Shown one piece after another: positions 16,298 through 25,144 of a stretch of DNA of 64,000 bases. The stretch comes from Methylobacterium sp. R2-1 (GTDB lineage: Bacteria > Pseudomonadota > Alphaproteobacteria > Rhizobiales > Beijerinckiaceae). How positions within the stretch are numbered: position 1 is the first letter of the stretch; every line of letters begins with the position of its first letter. The notes below the pieces were generated by a model, which saw only the letters and a program-made list of their open reading frames with translations, was not told where the DNA came from and made no database searches. Made by a program: the position numbers and the translations under genes. Where the stretch lies: the NCBI RefSeq assembly GCF_014191355.1, contig NZ_JACHWM010000012.1, forward strand, positions 164,810-228,809, given 5' to 3'.

Positions 16298-18559
16298 CTA
16301 AACCGGCACGCCGTTGGCCTTCGCATAAGCCGCGAGCGCAGGGCGGATGGAGGCGCCATCGGTCACGCGGGTCAGCTCGGACTCGATCAGTTGCGCGACC
16401 TCGCCGGCATGGGCGGAGAGGACCATCGCCTTGACCGGGCCGATCGCGGCCGGAGACATCGAGAATTCGCGAAACCCGAGGCCGATCAGCGCCAGCGCCT
16501 CGAGTGGGCGCCCGCCGATCTCGCCGCAGACGGTGGCGGGGCAGCCCTGTGCGGCGGCGCGCTCGGCGATCAGGCGGAAGGCGCGCATCGCCGCCCCGCA
16601 CAGGGGATCGAAGCGGTTGGCCACGCGCCGGTTCTCGCGATCGACCGCGAACAGGAACTGCATCAGGTCGTTGGAGCCGACCGATAAAAAGTCCGCCTCG
16701 CGGGCGATCTCGTCGATCTGGAACAGGAGCGAGGGCACCTCGACCATCGCGCCAAGGTGGCAGTCGCTGGGCAGAAGGTAGCCGTGGCGGCGCAGATGCG
16801 CCTTCTCGCGCTCGACGATGTCGCGGGCCCGGGTGAACTCCTCGACGGTGGCCACCATCGGGAACATGATCTTGATCGGGCGCCCGGCCGCCGCCTTGAG
16901 CAGGGCCCGCAACTGCACCCGCAGCAGGGCCGGCCGGTCGAGGCCGATGCGGATCGCCCGCCAGCCCAGCGCCGGATTCTCCTCCTCGAGGGCCGGCATG
17001 TAGGGGAGGATCTTGTCACCGCCGATGTCGAGGGTGCGGATCGTGACCGGCAGATCGCCGGTCGCCGAATAGACCGCCTCGTAGAGCGTCTGCTGCTCGG
17101 CCGCCGAGGGCATCCGCTCGGCGATCATGAATTGCAGTTCGGTGCGGAACAGGCCGACGCCTTCCGCCCCGGTTTCGTGCAGATGGGTCAGGTCGACCAG
17201 CAGGCCGGCATTGAGGTGCAAGCCGATCTTGACGCCGTCGCGGGTGACGGCGGGCACGTCGCGCAGCGCCCGGTACTGCTCCTGCCGTCGGGCGCGCAGG
17301 CGCACCATCTCGGCGTAGGACGCCTCGACCTCGGGTGTGGGCCGGATCTGCACCTCGCCGGACAGGCCGTCGACGATGATCGCGTCACCCGAATCGCACA
17401 GGCCCGTGGCGTTCGCGATCTCGCCGACCGCCGGAATGCCCAGCGCGCGGGCGACGATGGCGATGTGGCTCGTCGGACCGCCCTCCTCCAGCACCACGCC
17501 GCGCAGGCGGGCCCGATCGTAGTCGAGGAGTGCGGCCGGTCCCATGGAGCGGGCAACCAGGATCGCGTTCTCCGGCAGGCCGTCGCCGTTTCGCCCCTCT
17601 TGGCCGACGAGGCGACGCAGCAGGCGGTTGGCGAGGTCGTCGAGATCGTGCAGGCGATCGCGCAGGTAAGGATCGCTCTGGCGCAGCATCCGCGCCCGGT
17701 TGTCCGACTGCACCCGCTCGACCGCGGCCTCGGCGGTCAGGCCGGACTGGACCGCCTCGCGCATCCGCCGCAGCCAGCCCTTGTCGTGGGCGAACATGCG
17801 GACCGTCTCGAGGATCTCGCGGGACTCGCCCGAGCCGATCCCGTCGCCGCGCTCGACCAGTTCATCGATCGCCGAGCGCACGTCCTCGATCGCCGCCTCA
17901 AGCCGCTCGACCTCGCGCTCGACGTTCTCGGCGATCAGCGTCTTCACGACGATGCGCGGCTCGTGCAGCACGACGTGGCCGAGCCCGATCCCGTCGGCAA
18001 GCGCCACGCCGCGCTGGCTGACCGGGCGCCGCGCCGCGGTGCCGGCGCCGGGGGACAGCGCCTGGAGTTCTCCCGAGGCGATCAGCTCCGCCAGCACCAT
18101 GGCGGTGGTCTGGAGCGCCTCGATCTCCTCCTCGGAATAGACGCGATAGGTCTTGTTCTGGACCACCAGCACGCCGAGCGTATTCCCGGCCCGCAGCAGC
18201 GGCACGCCGAGGAAGGCGTGGTAGATCTCTTCGCCCGTTTCCGGGCGATACGAGAACGAGGGGTGCGACTGTGCGTCCGAGAGCGCCAGCGGCTCGGCGG
18301 TCTTGGCGATCAGGCCGACGAGGCCCTCGTCGGCGCGCATGCGGGTGATGTGGACCGCGTCGCGGTTCAGACCCTCGGTTGCAAACAGTTCGAGAGTGTT
18401 GTCATCGCGCACCACGTAAACCGAGCACACTTCGGCGATCACGTTCGCCGCAATGAGGACGACGATCCGGTCGAGGCGCTGCTGAGGGCTGACCGGCTCC
18501 GCCATGGCTTCGCGGAGCCGGCGCAGCAGCAGGCGCGGGCCTCCGGGCGCAGCGGGCAT
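16298..18559 (-). CDS. ptsP: Phosphoenolpyruvate-protein phosphotransferase PtsP (EI-Ntr)
   Basis: PtsP takes phosphate from PEP and starts the nitrogen-related phosphotransfer chain (PtsP to NPr to EIIA-Ntr), a regulatory rather than sugar-transport system. The 753-residue protein has an N-terminal GAF domain (about 15-165). The enzyme I phospho-histidine motif is GGPTSHIAIVARALGIP. The PEP-binding barrel has GVGLFRTELQFM, the MFPMVATVEEF segment, the SVGSNDLMQF motif and a C-terminal CGEIGGRP cysteine motif. The ATG at 18559 (MPAAPGGPRLLLRRL) is chosen over one at 18676 because it gives the usual N-terminus. It follows lysC after 70 bases, a conserved alphaproteobacterial pair. Confidence 0.93.
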   Translation of the reverse strand: MPAAPGGPRLLLRRLREAMAEPVSPQQRLDRIVVLIAANVIAEVCSVYVVRDDNTLELFATEGLNRDAVHITRMRADEGLVGLIAKTAEPLALSDAQSHPSFSYRPETGEEIYHAFLGVPLLRAGNTLGVLVVQNKTYRVYSEEEIEALQTTAMVLAELIASGELQALSPGAGTAARRPVSQRGVALADGIGLGHVVLHEPRIVVKTLIAENVEREVERLEAAIEDVRSAIDELVERGDGIGSGESREILETVRMFAHDKGWLRRMREAVQSGLTAEAAVERVQSDNRARMLRQSDPYLRDRLHDLDDLANRLLRRLVGQEGRNGDGLPENAILVARSMGPAALLDYDRARLRGVVLEEGGPTSHIAIVARALGIPAVGEIANATGLCDSGDAIIVDGLSGEVQIRPTPEVEASYAEMVRLRARRQEQYRALRDVPAVTRDGVKIGLHLNAGLLVDLTHLHETGAEGVGLFRTELQFMIAERMPSAAEQQTLYEAVYSATGDLPVTIRTLDIGGDKILPYMPALEEENPALGWRAIRIGLDRPALLRVQLRALLKAAAGRPIKIMFPMVATVEEFTRARDIVEREKAHLRRHGYLLPSDCHLGAMVEVPSLLFQIDEIAREADFLSVGSNDLMQFLFAVDRENRRVANRFDPLCGAAMRAFRLIAERAAAQGCPATVCGEIGGRPLEALALIGLGFREFSMSPAAIGPVKAMVLSAHAGEVAQLIESELTRVTDGASIRPALAAYAKANGVPV

Positions 18560-18629
18560 CGTGTCGTCAATCCGGGTCGGCCGGCGCAACCCTGGCTGGT
18601 GAGCCTGAGGGCGGCGCCGACGGGAACGG

Positions 18630-19865
18630 TCAGGCCTGGTCGAGGCCGTATAGCGAGTGGAGCGTGCGAACGGCAAGCTCCGTGTAGGCGGCGTCGATCA
18701 GGACCGAGAACTTGATTTCGGAGGTCGTGATCGCGCGAATGTTGATACCCTTCTGCGCCAGCGCCCGGAAGGCTTTGGCTGCAACGCCCGCATGCGAACG
18801 CATCCCGACGCCGATCGCCGAGACCTTCACGACGTCGGTGGCGCCCTCGATCTGGCCGAACTGGATCGTATCGCGCTGCGCGTCGAGGATGGCGCGGGAG
18901 CGCTCGTAATCGGCCGCCGGTACGGTGAAGGTCATGTCGGTGGTCGATTGATCGCCCGACACCGTCTGAATGATCATATCGACGTTGATGTTGGCATCCG
19001 CCAGCGGGCCGAAGATCGCCGCGGCGATCCCGGGGCTGTCCTTCACGGCGCGCAGGGTGATCTGCGCCTCGTCCTTCGAGAAGGCGATGCCGGTGATGAT
19101 CTGCTGTTCCACGATTTGGTCCTCGTCGCAGATGAGGGTGCCCGGCCGCGCGGCATCGGGGGGATCGAAGGAGGAGCGCACCGTGGTCGGCACCCGGTGC
19201 ACCATGGCGAGCTCGACGGAGCGCACCTGCAGCACCTTGGCGCCCAGAGACGCCATCTCCAGCATCTCCTCGAAGGTCACGCGCTCCATGCGCTGGGCCT
19301 TGGGCACCACGCGCGGATCGGTGGTGTAGACCCCGTCCACGTCGGTGTAGATGTCGCAGCGCTCTGCGCCGATGGCGGCGGCGATCGCCACGGCCGAAGT
19401 GTCCGAGCCACCCCGCCCGAGCGTCGCGATCCGGCCGGTCTCGGCGTTCACGCCCTGGAAGCCCGAGATCACGGCGACCTCGCCGCGCTTGAAGCTCTCG
19501 TCGAGGTTCTTCGGGTCGATGCCCTCGATCCGGGCCGAGCCGTGCGCGTCGGAGGTGTGGATCGGGATCTGCCAGCCCTGCCAGGAGCGGGCCTTGATGC
19601 CGTCCTTGTTGAGCGCGATGGCGAGAAGCCCGGAGGTGACCTGCTCGCCCGAGGCCACGACGGTGTCGTACTCCGCCGCGCCGTAGAGCGGGTCGGCATC
19701 CTTGACCCAGCCGACCAGTTCGTTGGTCTTGCCCGACATCGCCGAGACCACGACCGCGACCTCGTAACCGGCTGCGACCTCGCGGGCGACGTGGCGCGCC
19801 ACGTTGCGGATGCGGTCGACGGTGGCGACGGAGGTGCCGCCGAATTTCATCACCAAACGGGGCAT
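18630..19865 (-). CDS. lysC: Aspartate kinase
   Basis: Aspartokinase phosphorylates aspartate, the first step to lysine, threonine and methionine. The 411-residue protein has the N-terminal KFGGTSV motif (about 6-12), the VVSAMSGKTNEL segment, the GRGGSDTSAVAIAAA catalytic loop and the TDVDGVYTTDPR motif. Two C-terminal ACT domains (about 270-411) should bind feedback inhibitors such as lysine and threonine. The ATG at 19865 (MPRLVMKFGG) is the standard start; a start 30 bases upstream is less likely. It is divergent from ubiG, with a 177-base shared promoter region, and precedes ptsP. Confidence 0.95.
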   Translation of the reverse strand: MPRLVMKFGGTSVATVDRIRNVARHVAREVAAGYEVAVVVSAMSGKTNELVGWVKDADPLYGAAEYDTVVASGEQVTSGLLAIALNKDGIKARSWQGWQIPIHTSDAHGSARIEGIDPKNLDESFKRGEVAVISGFQGVNAETGRIATLGRGGSDTSAVAIAAAIGAERCDIYTDVDGVYTTDPRVVPKAQRMERVTFEEMLEMASLGAKVLQVRSVELAMVHRVPTTVRSSFDPPDAARPGTLICDEDQIVEQQIITGIAFSKDEAQITLRAVKDSPGIAAAIFGPLADANINVDMIIQTVSGDQSTTDMTFTVPAADYERSRAILDAQRDTIQFGQIEGATDVVKVSAIGVGMRSHAGVAAKAFRALAQKGINIRAITTSEIKFSVLIDAAYTELAVRTLHSLYGLDQA

Positions 19866-20042
19866 GTCGCGTCCGGTCTGCTCATCTCTCCCCACGGTGC
19901 CGGCCGCGAGGCCGGCGCGCCTCGCCAGCTCAGGAAAACAACACGGCGCGGCTGTACCGGGGATGCGCCCGGCGGGTACAAGGGCCCCCCGGCCGTGTCA
20001 ATCGGACGGACCGTAGGTTCAAACGATGCGAAAGTGAGCCGG

Positions 20043-20780
20043 ATGACGGGTGCCTCGATCGACCGGGACGAAGTGGCGCGCTTCGACGCCCTGGCCGCGC
20101 GCTGGTGGGACGAGCGGGGGCCAATGGCGGTGCTGCATAAGTTCAATCCAGTCCGAGTCGGCTACATCCGCGACGAAGCGTGCCGCATCTTCGACCGTGA
20201 TCCGGCCGCGCCCTTCCCGCTCGAAGGGCTCAGCGTCATCGACATCGGCTGCGGCGGCGGCGTGCTGTCGGAGCCGCTGGCTCGGCTCGGGGCGACGGTC
20301 ACGGGTCTCGACCCGGCGACCGGCAACGTCGCGGCCGCGCGCGCCCATGCTGAGGCCGAGGGGCTCACCATCGACTACCGCGACGAGACCATCGAGGCGG
20401 TGGCCGCGAGGGCCGAGCGCTTCGACATCGTGCTCGCCATGGAGGTGGTCGAGCACGTCTCCGACCGCGTGGGCTTCTTGCGCGCGGCCTGCGAGACGGT
20501 GAAGCCGGGCGGCCTGCTGTTCGCCGCCACCATCAACCGGACGATGCGCTCCTTCGCACTCGCCATCGTCGGCGCAGAGTACGTGCTACGCTGGCTGCCG
20601 CGGGGCACCCACGATTGGGAGAAGTTCGTGACGCCGCGGGAGCTTTCCGCCGACATCACGGCGGGGGGCCTCACCGTCACCGACACGACCGGCGTGGTCT
20701 ACAATCCGCTGAACGATTCCTGGCGCGCAAGCCGCGACACGGGGGTCAACTACATGGTGGCGGCGCACCGCCCCGCCTGA
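20043..20780 (+). CDS. ubiG: Ubiquinone biosynthesis O-methyltransferase
   Basis: UbiG carries out both O-methylations of ubiquinone synthesis using S-adenosylmethionine. The 245-residue protein begins MTGASIDRDEVARFDALAAR. It has the family's N-terminal WWDERGPMAVLHKFNPVR segment, the SAM-binding motif VIDIGCGGGVLSEPLA, the downstream VLAMEVVEHV motif, and FAATINRT followed by GTHDWEKFVTP. Length and motifs match the alphaproteobacterial enzyme closely. It is divergent from lysC and followed by a PEBP-family gene 60 bases downstream. Confidence 0.95.
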   Translation: MTGASIDRDEVARFDALAARWWDERGPMAVLHKFNPVRVGYIRDEACRIFDRDPAAPFPLEGLSVIDIGCGGGVLSEPLARLGATVTGLDPATGNVAAARAHAEAEGLTIDYRDETIEAVAARAERFDIVLAMEVVEHVSDRVGFLRAACETVKPGGLLFAATINRTMRSFALAIVGAEYVLRWLPRGTHDWEKFVTPRELSADITAGGLTVTDTTGVVYNPLNDSWRASRDTGVNYMVAAHRPA

Positions 20781-20840
20781 ACGAAGCGGACGGGCGTTCG
20801 TTGAGGGATCTTCCGGGCAGAACGGAGAATCTCGGACACC

Positions 20841-21413
20841 ATGCTCGAAAAGCTGCCGCACGCCGTTGGCGAAGCCCTGTCCGGCCTCAGGGCCGGCGCG
20901 GAGAAGGCCGCGTTCCACACGATCGCGGCGGAGGCCCCCGCGACGCTCCGGGTGACGAGCGAGGCTTTCGCCGACACCACGTCGATCCCGGCCCGCTACA
21001 CCGCGGACGGTGAAGGGCTCTCACCGCCGCTCGGCATTGCCGGCGTGCCGGACGAGGCCGCTTCCCTCGTGCTGCTCGTGGAGGACCCGGATGCGCCCTC
21101 CCCCCGCCCCTTCGTCCACCTGATCGCCTGGAATCTGCGACCGGAGGACCGAAGCTTTCCGGAAGGAGCGTTCGCGAGTCAGGCCGGCGAGGGCGCCCGG
21201 CACGATCTCGGCCGCAACTCGTTCCAGAAGAATGGGTGGCTGCCGCCGGACCCGCCGACCGGCCACGGACCGCACCATTACCTGTTCCAGGTTTTTGCCC
21301 TCGCCCGCCCTGCGGATCTGCCCGCCTCGCCGGGCCGCGGCGCCCTGCTCGACGCGCTTCAAGGCAACGTGATCGCCAAGGGCCTGCTGACCGGGACCTA
21401 CGAGCGGGCGTGA
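20841..21413 (+). CDS. YbhB/YbcL-family (PEBP, Raf-kinase-inhibitor-like) protein
   Basis: The 190-residue protein belongs to the phosphatidylethanolamine-binding-protein family. It shows the ligand-site segments LLVEDPDAPSPRPFVHLIAW, GRNSFQKNGWLPPDPPTGHG and PHHYLFQVFAL. The function of the bacterial members is unclear, with ligand binding or modulation of other proteins proposed. Residues 1-35 form an extra helical N-terminus without a clear signal peptide, so it is probably cytoplasmic. It lies between ubiG and a quinone oxidoreductase gene on the same strand, possibly an operon. Confidence 0.9.
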   Translation: MLEKLPHAVGEALSGLRAGAEKAAFHTIAAEAPATLRVTSEAFADTTSIPARYTADGEGLSPPLGIAGVPDEAASLVLLVEDPDAPSPRPFVHLIAWNLRPEDRSFPEGAFASQAGEGARHDLGRNSFQKNGWLPPDPPTGHGPHHYLFQVFALARPADLPASPGRGALLDALQGNVIAKGLLTGTYERA

Positions 21414-21533
21414 ACGTCTTGCGCTCACCGCGCGCGAGCGGGCATGAGCGTCGTCGAACGCGGCACCCAGCCTGCGCCCCGCCCGACGGGGGCGATGCGG
21501 GACGACCGGCGAGACGAGGGAGACGGCGCTGAC

Positions 21534-22514
21534 ATGAAGGCCCTGGTGTGCAGCCGGCTCGGCGGACCGGAGGATCTGAGTCTTGAGGATCTGCCCGATC
21601 CGGTGCCGGGGCCGGGCGAAGCGCTGGTGCGGGTGCGGGTCGCCGCGCTGAATTTTTTCGATACGCTGATCATCGCCGGCCGCTATCAGGTGAAGCCGGA
21701 ACTGCCGTTCTCGCCGGGCGGCGAGGCTTGCGGCGTGATCGAGGCCCTGGGTCCCGGCGCGGAAAACTTTTCCGTCGGCGACCGGGTCATGGTCCATCTC
21801 AGCCACGGCACCGCCCGCGAGCGGATCGCGGTTCCGCTCAAGCGCCTCGCGCGGGTGCCGGAGGCGGTCTCCGACGAGGTCGCCGCCGGGCTCTCGATCA
21901 CCTACGGCACCACGCTCCACGCGCTCCGGGATCGTGCCGATATCAGGCCGGGCGAAACCCTCGTCGTGCTCGGCGCCTCGGGGGGCGTCGGGCTCGCCGC
22001 GGTCGAGCTCGGCAAGCTGCTGGGCGCTCGCGTCATCGCCTGCGCCTCCTCGCCGGAAAAACTCGAAACGGCCCGCGCCCACGGCGCCGACGACCTCGTC
22101 GACTACAAGGCGAACAACCTGCGCGAGGAATTGCGGCGCCTCACCGGCGAGCGCGGCGTCGACGTGGTCTACGACGCGGTCGGCGGCGACTTGGCCGAGC
22201 CGGCCATGCGCTCGCTCGGCTGGAAGGGCCGCTTCCTCGTGATCGGCTTCGCCGCGGGCGAGATCCCGAAATTTCCCCTCAACGTCATCATGCTCAAGGG
22301 CATCGACGTGCAGGGCGTCCACTGGGGCGCCTTCGTCGAGCGCGAGCCGGAGGCGCACGGAGCGAACCAAGCCCGGCTGCTCGCCTGGGCGGCGGAGGGC
22401 AAGCTGACCGTGAAGGTGCACGGCGCCTATCCGCTCGCGGACTACGCGGATGCGCTCGGGGTCCTCGTCCGCCGCGAGGCGGTCGGCAAGGTTCTGCTCG
22501 ACCTGAGAGACTAG
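21534..22514 (+). CDS. Zinc-type MDR NADPH:quinone oxidoreductase
   Basis: The 326-residue protein is a medium-chain dehydrogenase/reductase of the quinone oxidoreductase group. It begins MKALVCSRLGGPEDLSLEDL. It has the catalytic-domain segment VRVAALNFFDTLIIAGRYQ, the GGEACGVIEALG strand, and a Rossmann motif VVLGASGGVGLAAVELGKLLGA for NADPH. The zinc ligands of alcohol dehydrogenases are missing, as expected for quinone reductases. The ATG at 21534 gives the standard N-terminus. It is downstream of ubiG and the PEBP gene, and a 20-bp perfect palindrome begins at its stop codon. Confidence 0.9.
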   Translation: MKALVCSRLGGPEDLSLEDLPDPVPGPGEALVRVRVAALNFFDTLIIAGRYQVKPELPFSPGGEACGVIEALGPGAENFSVGDRVMVHLSHGTARERIAVPLKRLARVPEAVSDEVAAGLSITYGTTLHALRDRADIRPGETLVVLGASGGVGLAAVELGKLLGARVIACASSPEKLETARAHGADDLVDYKANNLREELRRLTGERGVDVVYDAVGGDLAEPAMRSLGWKGRFLVIGFAAGEIPKFPLNVIMLKGIDVQGVHWGAFVEREPEAHGANQARLLAWAAEGKLTVKVHGAYPLADYADALGVLVRREAVGKVLLDLRD

Positions 22515-22553
22515 AGCATCATCCTGGATATCGTATCCAGGATGATGCTCTAG
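22511..22553. repeat. Perfect 20-bp palindrome overlapping the qor-type gene stop
   Basis: Arms 22511-22530 and 22534-22553 are exact reverse complements around a 3-base loop (TCG), a hairpin without U-tract. The left arm contains the TAG stop of the oxidoreductase gene (22512-22514). It lies immediately upstream of a family 1 repeat. Confidence 0.85.
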
Positions 22554-22560
22554 ACTCCTG

Positions 22561-22615
22561 TTTTGCATCGTCTTTTTCCGAAAGCCGGCGGCCACCTTTC
22601 GGGACGATGCTCTAG
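22561..22615 (+). repeat. Palindromic intergenic repeat, family 1 (copy B, best preserved)
   Basis: TTTTGCATCGTCTTTTTCCG, AAAGCCGGCGGCCACCTTTC and GGGACGATGCTCTAG make an imperfect palindrome, with GCATCGTC and CCGAAAG pairing with CTTTCGG and GACGATGC. A decayed half copy follows at about 22640-22677. Confidence 0.75.
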
Positions 22616-22703
22616 CGTCACGCCCGAATCGACTGTTGTCCAGAAGTCGGAGTCCGCCTTTCGGGACGGTACTTTAGGCCCGTACCGTCGTCCGGGATGG
22701 GGC

Positions 22704-23273
22704 CTATCGGTCGAGTCGCGCCAGCGCCGCGGCGATCCGCGCCGCGCCCGGGCCGCCGCCCGCGGCCACGGCGTGGCGGCGATCGAGGGCGATGGCGCCA
22801 CGGTGGCTCGCATGAGTGATGGCAATGGCGAGTGCGTCGGCCGCGTCGGCGAGCTTGAACTCCGCCTTCGGCAGCAGGAACTTCACCATCGCCTGGATCT
22901 GGACCTTCTCCGCGTGGCCGTTCCCGGCCACCGTCTTCTTCACGAGGTTGGCGGCATATTCCGCCACCGGCAATCCGGCGAGCGCCGGCACCAGCAAAGC
23001 CACGGCGCGAGCATGGCCGAGCTTGAGCGTGGCCTGCGCGTCCTTGTTGACGAAGGTCTCCTCGACCGAGACCTCGTCCGGCGCGTGGGTCGTTATGACG
23101 CGGCTGAGACCCTCGTGCAGCTCGCGCAGGCGCAAAGCCAGCGGCAGGTCACCGTCAGAGGTGACGACGCCGCAGGCGAGATAGGACAGCTTGGTGCCCC
23201 GCGCGGTGATCAGCCCCCAGCCGGTGCGGCGCAGGCCGGGATCGATGCCGAGGATACGGACGTCCGTGGTCAT
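22704..23273 (-). CDS. ruvC: Crossover junction endodeoxyribonuclease RuvC
   Basis: RuvC cuts Holliday junctions in recombination repair, working with RuvAB. The 189-residue protein begins MTTDVRILGIDPGLRRTGWG, with the first catalytic Asp in GIDPGL. Other acidic active-site residues are in VSVEETFVNKDAQAT (Glu) and LADAADALAIAITHA (Asp pair). It also shows the QIQAMVKFLLP segment. The ATG at 23273 is the only good start. Unlike the common ruvC-ruvA-ruvB order, it is separated from ruvA by yceI and points the opposite way, and no ruvB is present here. Confidence 0.95.
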   Translation of the reverse strand: MTTDVRILGIDPGLRRTGWGLITARGTKLSYLACGVVTSDGDLPLALRLRELHEGLSRVITTHAPDEVSVEETFVNKDAQATLKLGHARAVALLVPALAGLPVAEYAANLVKKTVAGNGHAEKVQIQAMVKFLLPKAEFKLADAADALAIAITHASHRGAIALDRRHAVAAGGGPGAARIAAALARLDR

Positions 23274-23359
23274 GGCCTCGGCCTCCTTCAAAGCATCGAT
23301 CCGGTACGGCACGTATCGTGAACGAAGCCTTGCCGCAAACCCGCTTCGCGCTTCGCCGC

Positions 23360-24001
23360 TTACTGAAGCTTGAACTCGCCCTCCAACCGAAGGGCCACCT
23401 CGTCGCCGAGCAGCGGCAGGAAGGCATTCACGCCGAACTCGGAACGCTTGATCACCGTCCAACCGTCGAAGCCCACGGAGTAGATTTTGTCGACCGGGTT
23501 GACGCCCGCTTGATTGAAGGTGGCATCGAACGAAACCGGCTTCGACACGCCGCGCAGGGTGAGCGTGCCGTTCACCCGTGCGGTGGTCGGGCCCGTCGGT
23601 TCGACCGACTCGCTTACGAAGGTGGCCTCGGGAAACTTCTCCACGTCGAGGAAGTCCGGCTGCTTGAGATGGGCGTTGAGCCGATCGTTCAGCCCGTTGG
23701 CGCTGCCGGTGCCGATCTTGACGGAAAGGGTGCTCTTGCCCGGCACGGCGGGATCGAGGACGAGGTCGCCCGAGACCTCCGTGAACTGGCCGTAATAGGT
23801 CGAGAAGCCGAGATGGCTGATCGACCACGTGATCTTGCCATGCGCGGAATCGAGGCGGTAACGCCCGGCCTTCACCTGTTTCGGATCCTTGGTCAGGGCA
23901 GGGGCAACTCCCTGGGCAGCCTCCTGAGCATGGGGCCTGCCGGGCTCTGCGAGGGCGAAACCCGCCAGCAGGAGGGCGGCGAGGGCGAGCGTGCGCTTCA
24001 T
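23360..24001 (-). CDS. YceI-family periplasmic lipid/polyisoprenoid-binding protein
   Basis: The 213-residue protein has a Sec signal peptide (MKRTLALAALLLAGFALA, cleavage near residues 19-25). A lipocalin-like YceI domain follows: GRYRLDSAHGKITWSISHLG, FTEVSGDLVLDP, LNAHLKQPDFLDVEKFPEAT and LRGVSKPVSFDATFN. Family members bind isoprenoid-type lipids such as ubiquinone-like chains and are often stress-induced. The frame runs upstream, but the ATG at 24001 with signal peptide is clearly right. It lies between ruvC and the divergent ruvA gene. Confidence 0.93.
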   Translation of the reverse strand: MKRTLALAALLLAGFALAEPGRPHAQEAAQGVAPALTKDPKQVKAGRYRLDSAHGKITWSISHLGFSTYYGQFTEVSGDLVLDPAVPGKSTLSVKIGTGSANGLNDRLNAHLKQPDFLDVEKFPEATFVSESVEPTGPTTARVNGTLTLRGVSKPVSFDATFNQAGVNPVDKIYSVGFDGWTVIKRSEFGVNAFLPLLGDEVALRLEGEFKLQ

Positions 24002-24088
24002 GCGGTCACCTTGTCGGTTGTGCCGCCAAGACGGATATGGCCTTAGGCCGAACGCGGCAACGGACCCTTCGAGGATCGACGGTTTCAT

Positions 24089-24715
24089 ATGATCGGCAAG
24101 CTCAAGGGGATCGTCGATTCCTACGGAGAGGACTTCGTGATCCTCGACGTGAACGGCGTCGGCTACGTCGTCCACTGCTCCGCCCGCACCCTGCAGCGCC
24201 TGCCCACACCCGGCGAGGCTACGGATCTGGCCATTGAGACGCATGTGCGCGAGGACATGATTCGTCTCTACGGCTTCCGCTCCGATGCCGAGCGGGAGTG
24301 GTTCCGTCTGCTCCAGACGGTGCAGGGCGTGGGCACCCGCGTGGCGCTCGGCGTTTTGTCGGTGCTGGAGCCGCCACAGCTCGCCACCGCCATCGCCACC
24401 GGCGACAAAGGCTCGATTGCCCGCGCCCCCGGCGTCGGCCCCCGGCTGGCCGCCCGCCTCGTCGCGGAGCTGAAGGACAAGGCGCCCGCCTTCGCCCCCA
24501 TCGATCCGGCGCTCATCGCCTTGACCGGCGCCATTGAGGACAGAACCGCGCCGCAGCCGGTTGCGGACGCGATCTCGGCGCTGGTCAATCTCGGTTATCC
24601 CCAGGTTCAAGCCTCGGCCGCCATCGCCGCAGCCCTGAAGGGCTTGGGCGCGGAGGCCGAAACCGTGGAGGCCAAGACCCTGATCCGGCTCGGGCTGCGG
24701 GAACTCGCCCGGTAG
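24089..24715 (+). CDS. ruvA: Holliday junction branch migration protein RuvA
   Basis: RuvA binds the four-way junction and loads the RuvB motor. The 208-residue protein starts MIGKLKGIVDSYGEDFVILD. It has the domain I OB fold with HVREDMIRLYGF, domain II helix-hairpin-helix segments VQGVGTRVALGVLS and APGVGPRLAARLVAELKDK, and a short C-terminal RuvB-contacting domain (ALVNLGYPQVQASAAI). It is complete and of usual length. ruvB, normally next, is not in the window. A family 1 repeat lies directly after the stop codon, then convergent DUF3572. Confidence 0.95.
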   Translation: MIGKLKGIVDSYGEDFVILDVNGVGYVVHCSARTLQRLPTPGEATDLAIETHVREDMIRLYGFRSDAEREWFRLLQTVQGVGTRVALGVLSVLEPPQLATAIATGDKGSIARAPGVGPRLAARLVAELKDKAPAFAPIDPALIALTGAIEDRTAPQPVADAISALVNLGYPQVQASAAIAAALKGLGAEAETVEAKTLIRLGLRELAR

Positions 24716-24766
24716 CGCATCGTCCCGAAAGGGGCCGCCGGCTTTCGGATCAAGACGAAGCGAAGC
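24716..24766 (-). repeat. Palindromic intergenic repeat, family 1 (copy C, reverse)
   Basis: Read on the minus strand, CTTCGTCTTGATCCGAAAGC, CGGCGGCCCCTTTCGGGACG and ATGCGC align to copy B with few changes. It starts at the base after the ruvA stop. Confidence 0.7.
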
Positions 24767-24770
24767 CGTC

Positions 24771-25070
24771 TCAGCCGCCCTCGTCGAAGGGCGGCGGCTG
24801 CAGGCGCTGCCAAGCGGAAGCGATCCGTTCCGGCTTCACCCCGAGTGCCTCAGCGCAGGCGAGCAGCGACGGTTCGTCGCTCATCACATGGTCGAGAACG
24901 GCGCCGAGGAAGCCGGGATCGTGCAGGCTCTCGCGCAGCGTTCCGGGCTCCAGGCCGCTCGCGGCGACGAACCGGAACAACCGGTCCTCGTCGGCGGCGA
25001 GCCATCCCAGTACATCGATCGCGAGACGTTCGCTCGCGCCATCACTATGATCAAGTTTGCGTTTCATCAA
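24771..25070 (-). CDS. DUF3572 family protein
   Basis: The 99-residue protein has the compact all-helical pattern of DUF3572: ERLAIDVLGWLAADEDRLFR, FVAASGLEPGTLRESLHDP and FLGAVLDHVMSDEPSLLACA. The family is small, uncharacterised and restricted mainly to alphaproteobacteria. It has no signal peptide or known catalytic motif. Met2 is an alternative start. It is divergent from divK, an arrangement conserved in the group, and shares its promoter region. A role connected with cell-cycle signalling is possible from context only. Confidence 0.85.
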   Translation of the reverse strand: MMKRKLDHSDGASERLAIDVLGWLAADEDRLFRFVAASGLEPGTLRESLHDPGFLGAVLDHVMSDEPSLLACAEALGVKPERIASAWQRLQPPPFDEGG

Positions 25071-25144
25071 CGAGTGGCAGTTTAAGAGAGTACGAGGGCC
25101 GGGCCACGGGGTGGAACGCCATCGCGACCGCGCCGGAGCAGGTC

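Noticed and set aside
16757..18715. Very long plus-strand frame antisense to ptsP
   Set aside because: High-GC antisense shadow; the residue composition (rich in His, Arg, Gln, Asp) is typical of false frames, and ptsP is certain.
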